From contig CAUJIU010000098.1 in assembly GCA_963205075.1 (NCBI GenBank), forward strand, positions 1 to 47,982: DNA of 47,982 nt. The letters run 5' to 3'. The position numbers and the translations under genes were made by a program. Every line of letters starts with the position of its first letter. The stretch's first letter is position 1. Positions 45,488 to 47,982 of the stretch are shown here, piece by piece. The notes under the pieces were generated by a model. The model was not told where the DNA came from and made no database searches. It worked only from the letters and a program-made list of their open reading frames with translations. The stretch comes from Pseudomonadota bacterium. GTDB taxonomy: Bacteria > Pseudomonadota > Alphaproteobacteria > Rhodobacterales > Rhodobacteraceae.

Positions 45488-46389
45488 CCGGAATCGCGCT
45501 GATACTGGGCCTCGCGGCCTGCCAGACCGACAGCCCCGCCGCCAGCGAGGGCGACGGCGCGACCGCCAGCGTTTCATCGCAGAACTCGGGCGATACCCGC
45601 ATCGCCAAGGAGCTGTTCGGGCATGTCTCGTCGTCGTCGCCGCTGCCGCCGGCCTCCTATGGCGGCTATGCGCGCGGCTGTCAGGCCGGGGCCGAGCAGC
45701 TGCCCGAATCAGGTCCGACATGGCAGGCCATGCGCCTGTCGCGCGGGCGCAACTGGGCGCAGCCGGTAACCGTCAGCTTCATCGAGGATCTCAGCGCCTT
45801 CGCCGCCACCCAGCCGGGTTGGGCCGGGCTCTATGTCGGAGACATGAGCCAGCCGCGCGGCGGGCCGATGCTGACCGGCCATGCCAGCCACCAGACCGGG
45901 CTCGACATGGATATCTGGATGCTGCCGCCCTCGCGGCTGAACCTGACCCGCGACGAGCGCGAGTCGCTGTCATCCATCGACATGCAGCGGGCCGGCGGGG
46001 CCTATGTCAACTCAAGCTGGACCCCGCAGCATGAAGCGATCCTGCGCCATGCCGCCGAAGATCCGCGCGTGGCGCGCATCTTTGTCTTTGGCGGCGCCAA
46101 GGTCGAGATGTGCAGGAACGCGACCGGCAACCGGGACTGGCTGCGCAAGATCCGGCCATGGTGGGGCCACAACTACCATTTCCACGTGCGGCTCAACTGC
46201 CCGGCCAGCAGCGCCGGCTGCGAGCCGCAGGACCCGCCGCCGCCCGGCGATGGCTGCGAGGATGCGGAGGCCTGGGTCGACATGATCCTGCATCCGCCGC
46301 CGCCGGATCCCAACCCGCCGCCGCCGCGCGGCCCGCTGACGATGGCCGAATTGCCCGGCCAATGTGCCGCCGTCCTGACCGCCAATTGA
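45472..46389 (+). CDS. mepA: Penicillin-insensitive murein endopeptidase MepA (M74), lipoprotein
   Basis: A 305-residue cell-wall hydrolase that cuts D-Ala-mDAP cross-links. The N-terminal lipobox is LAAC with C17, so it is a lipoprotein, whereas E. coli MepA is soluble. Zinc ligands fit H140 and D147 in [11 protein letters not shown], and a late His in [10 protein letters not shown]. The C-terminal third is proline-rich ([12 protein letters not shown]). Cysteines at 70 and beyond suggest disulfides. The start lies 16 bases inside the MFS gene, so translation is coupled. The esterase gene follows after 4 bases. Confidence 0.93.
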   Translation: MVRYLAGIALILGLAACQTDSPAASEGDGATASVSSQNSGDTRIAKELFGHVSSSSPLPPASYGGYARGCQAGAEQLPESGPTWQAMRLSRGRNWAQPVTVSFIEDLSAFAATQPGWAGLYVGDMSQPRGGPMLTGHASHQTGLDMDIWMLPPSRLNLTRDERESLSSIDMQRAGGAYVNSSWTPQHEAILRHAAEDPRVARIFVFGGAKVEMCRNATGNRDWLRKIRPWWGHNYHFHVRLNCPASSAGCEPQDPPPPGDGCEDAEAWVDMILHPPPPDPNPPPPRGPLTMAELPGQCAAVLTAN

Positions 46390-46393
46390 CCAG

Positions 46394-47257
46394 ATGCGCC
46401 TGAAGTCCCTCTGCATCGGCGCGCTGTGCGCCTGCCTGCCGCTGGCTGCGCAGGCGGCGGAGGCGACCTATCTGGGCAGCTTTACCTGGCACGGCGAGGG
46501 TGTGAACTTCGGCGGCTTTTCCGGGCTCGAGATCTCTGACGACGGCGCCACCTTCGCCAGCACCACAGATCGCGGCTATCTGGTGACCGGCAGGCTGGTT
46601 CGCGCCGGTGACGCCATGACCGCGATCGAGGCGGGCGCCCCGGTGCCCCTGATGAACTCCGATGGCAGCCCGCTCGGCCGCTACGAGACTGACAGCGAAG
46701 GCCTGGCCTGGGCCAGTGACGGCACGCTCTATGTCTCGTTCGAGGGCGACCACCGCCTGATGGCCTTTTCCGCCGGCGGCGATCAGGGCCGCGAACTGCC
46801 GCGCGCCCCGGATTTCGCCGCGCTGCAACTGAATTCCGGGCTTGAGGCGCTGGCCATCGGCCCGGACGGGGCGCTCTATGCCGTCCCCGAGCGGTCGGGC
46901 CGTCAGGATGTGCCGTTTCCGGTCTATCGCTTTCTGGGCGGCCGCTGGGACGTCGCCTTCCACATCCCCCGGCTTGGCCCATACCTTGCCGTCGGTGCGG
47001 ATATCGCGCCTGACGGCACCTTCTACCTACTGGAGCGGGATTTCGTCGGCATCGGCTTTCGCAGCCGGGTCCGCCGTTTCGGCCTGGACGGCAGCGGCGG
47101 CGACACGTTGATCGAGACCCATACCGGCGAGTTCGACAATCTCGAGGGCATCGCAGTCTGGCACGACGGCGCAGGGACTCGCCTGACCATGATCTCGGAC
47201 GACAATTTCCGCCTGTTCCAGCGGACCCAACTTGTCGAGTATCGCGTCACAGATTGA
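46394..47257 (+). CDS. Secreted phytase-like esterase domain protein
   Basis: A 287-residue exported protein, with a signal peptide over residues 1-21 (cleavage after AQA). It follows the esterase-like activity of phytase pattern: [51 protein letters not shown] and [13 protein letters not shown]. These alternate as a beta-propeller. An all-beta propeller phosphoesterase is likely, but neither metal nor substrate can be read. It is the last gene of the MFS-mepA group. Confidence 0.85.
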   Translation: MRLKSLCIGALCACLPLAAQAAEATYLGSFTWHGEGVNFGGFSGLEISDDGATFASTTDRGYLVTGRLVRAGDAMTAIEAGAPVPLMNSDGSPLGRYETDSEGLAWASDGTLYVSFEGDHRLMAFSAGGDQGRELPRAPDFAALQLNSGLEALAIGPDGALYAVPERSGRQDVPFPVYRFLGGRWDVAFHIPRLGPYLAVGADIAPDGTFYLLERDFVGIGFRSRVRRFGLDGSGGDTLIETHTGEFDNLEGIAVWHDGAGTRLTMISDDNFRLFQRTQLVEYRVTD

Positions 47258-47277
47258 CCGCCGATCCGGGCGGGGCT

Positions 47278-47322
47278 AAAGGGCGCCGTTCCCTGTCGCG
47301 GGAACCAAGTCGCCGCACCCTT
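47278..47322 (+). promoter_or_regulatory. Structured leader of the queuosine transporter gene
   Basis: Outer arms AAGGG (47279-47283) with CCCTT (47318-47322), inner hairpin GTTCCC (47288-47293) with GGGAAC (47300-47305). It lies in the 84-base leader before ATG 47342. No known riboswitch consensus is recognised with certainty. Confidence 0.3.
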
Positions 47323-47341
47323 GTCAAAACGGATAACAGAC

Positions 47342-47971
47342 ATGACCCGCATCCTTCCTGGCGTGATCGCCATGGCCATCATCGTCGTGGCCTCCAACAT
47401 CCTCGTGCAGTTCCTGCTGCTTGATGGCCTTCTGACCTGGGGTGCCTTCAGCTACCCCTTTGCCTTTCTGGTCACCGATATCACCAACCGCGTCTATGGC
47501 GCCGCCTCGGCGCGGCGGGTGGTGTTGGCGGGCTTTGTCGTCGGCATCATCTGCTCGCTGATCGGCTCGCAGATCATGCTCGAATTCGGCCCCGCCGTGC
47601 CGCTGCGCGTGGCAATCGGCTCGGCCACCGCATTCCTTGCCGCCCAGTTGCTGGACGTGAGCGTGTTCAACCGCCTGCGGGCGGGCAACTGGTGGCGCGC
47701 GCCGCTGGTCTCGACGCTGATCAGCTCGACCGCCGACACGGTAATCTTCTTTTCCATCGCGTTTTCGGCCACGCTCGGGGTGTTCGGGGCCAATGCCAAC
47801 GCCCAGATCTCCTGGGCCTGGGAGGCGGCGCCGTTCCTGACCACCGGCCCCGATGCCCCGCTCTGGGTATCGCTCGCCGTGGCCGACTGGGGGGTCAAAC
47901 TCGCCATCGCGATGTTTGCGCTGGTGCCGTTTCGGGTGATTGTTGGCAGAATGCTGCAACGCGCGAATTGA
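47342..47971 (+). CDS. Queuosine precursor transporter (YhhQ/VUT family)
   Basis: A 209-residue inner-membrane protein with about six helices. It contains FSYPFAFLVTDITNRVYGA, the DUF165/COG1738 signature with Asp and Asn in the membrane, and VSTLISSTADTVIFFSIAF. The family imports preQ0 or preQ1 for the queuosine tRNA modification. ATG 47342 is preferred over TTG 47321, which falls in the structured leader. The last 11 bases of the window hold nothing recognisable. Confidence 0.9.
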   Translation: MTRILPGVIAMAIIVVASNILVQFLLLDGLLTWGAFSYPFAFLVTDITNRVYGAASARRVVLAGFVVGIICSLIGSQIMLEFGPAVPLRVAIGSATAFLAAQLLDVSVFNRLRAGNWWRAPLVSTLISSTADTVIFFSIAFSATLGVFGANANAQISWAWEAAPFLTTGPDAPLWVSLAVADWGVKLAIAMFALVPFRVIVGRMLQRAN

Positions 47972-47982
47972 TCGCTTCTAGT

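Overview
The window is GC-rich, densely coded DNA from an alphaproteobacterium, most likely a Rhodobacterales (roseobacter-type) marine or soil heterotroph. I infer this from the GC-rich codon use, the gene order gpmI-envC-ctpA-rppH, the zinc-free type B ribosomal protein L36, and a gene content rich in uptake and turnover of methylated nitrogen or sulfur compounds. About 40 genes are placed. No gap between genes exceeds about 170 bases, and I see no insertion sequence, phage gene, CRISPR array, rRNA or origin of replication.

Region 1 (1-7852, + strand) is one tightly packed operon, cut at its 5' end. It holds two Rieske-type mononuclear-iron oxygenases, a complete polyamine-type ABC importer (binding protein, ATPase, two permeases), a DMSP-lyase-family cupin and a SAM-dependent methyltransferase. 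Both oxygenases carry Glu rather than Asp at the bridging position in front of the iron-binding histidines, a trait of oxygenases acting on quaternary ammonium compounds. My reading is import and demethylation or cleavage of a methylated onium compound. The substrate is unknown. This is the best candidate in the window for an undescribed system.

Region 2 (7853-11588, +) is a TetR repressor with an operator-like palindrome over its own promoter, followed by a membrane-fusion protein, an ABC ATPase and an ABC-2 permease: a small regulated exporter. Region 3 (11598-15172, -) holds a class II aldolase, an SLC13-type ion/solute transporter with RCK domains, and an N-formylglutamate amidohydrolase. 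Region 4 (15224-15649, +) is a tRNA-Val(GAC) gene, probably co-transcribed with the gene for ribosomal protein L36, between a promoter and a strong terminator.

Region 5 (15759-24695) holds a secreted protein with three PPC-like repeats and, on the opposite strand, a caspase-fold protein without any cysteine. A small membrane protein, a DUF2269 protein and an NAD(P)-binding/DoxX-like fusion follow. Then comes a stand-alone formate dehydrogenase alpha subunit, divergent from a histidine phosphatase-like gene. Region 6 (24703-28739, +) has a glutathione transferase overlapping a saccharopine dehydrogenase-like gene, then RNase R.

Region 7 (28779-43364, -) is an RNA-turnover and cell-envelope block: rppH, ctpA, envC, gpmI, pbpC, a PAN-domain alpha-2-macroglobulin, recQ and a YggT protein. 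Transcription runs from yggT down to rppH. Region 8 (43503-47971, +) encodes a thioesterase, an MFS transporter overlapping the murein endopeptidase gene mepA, a secreted phytase-like esterase and a queuosine-precursor transporter. Gene ends and motifs were read from the sequence. Family names rest on recognition from memory without database searches.
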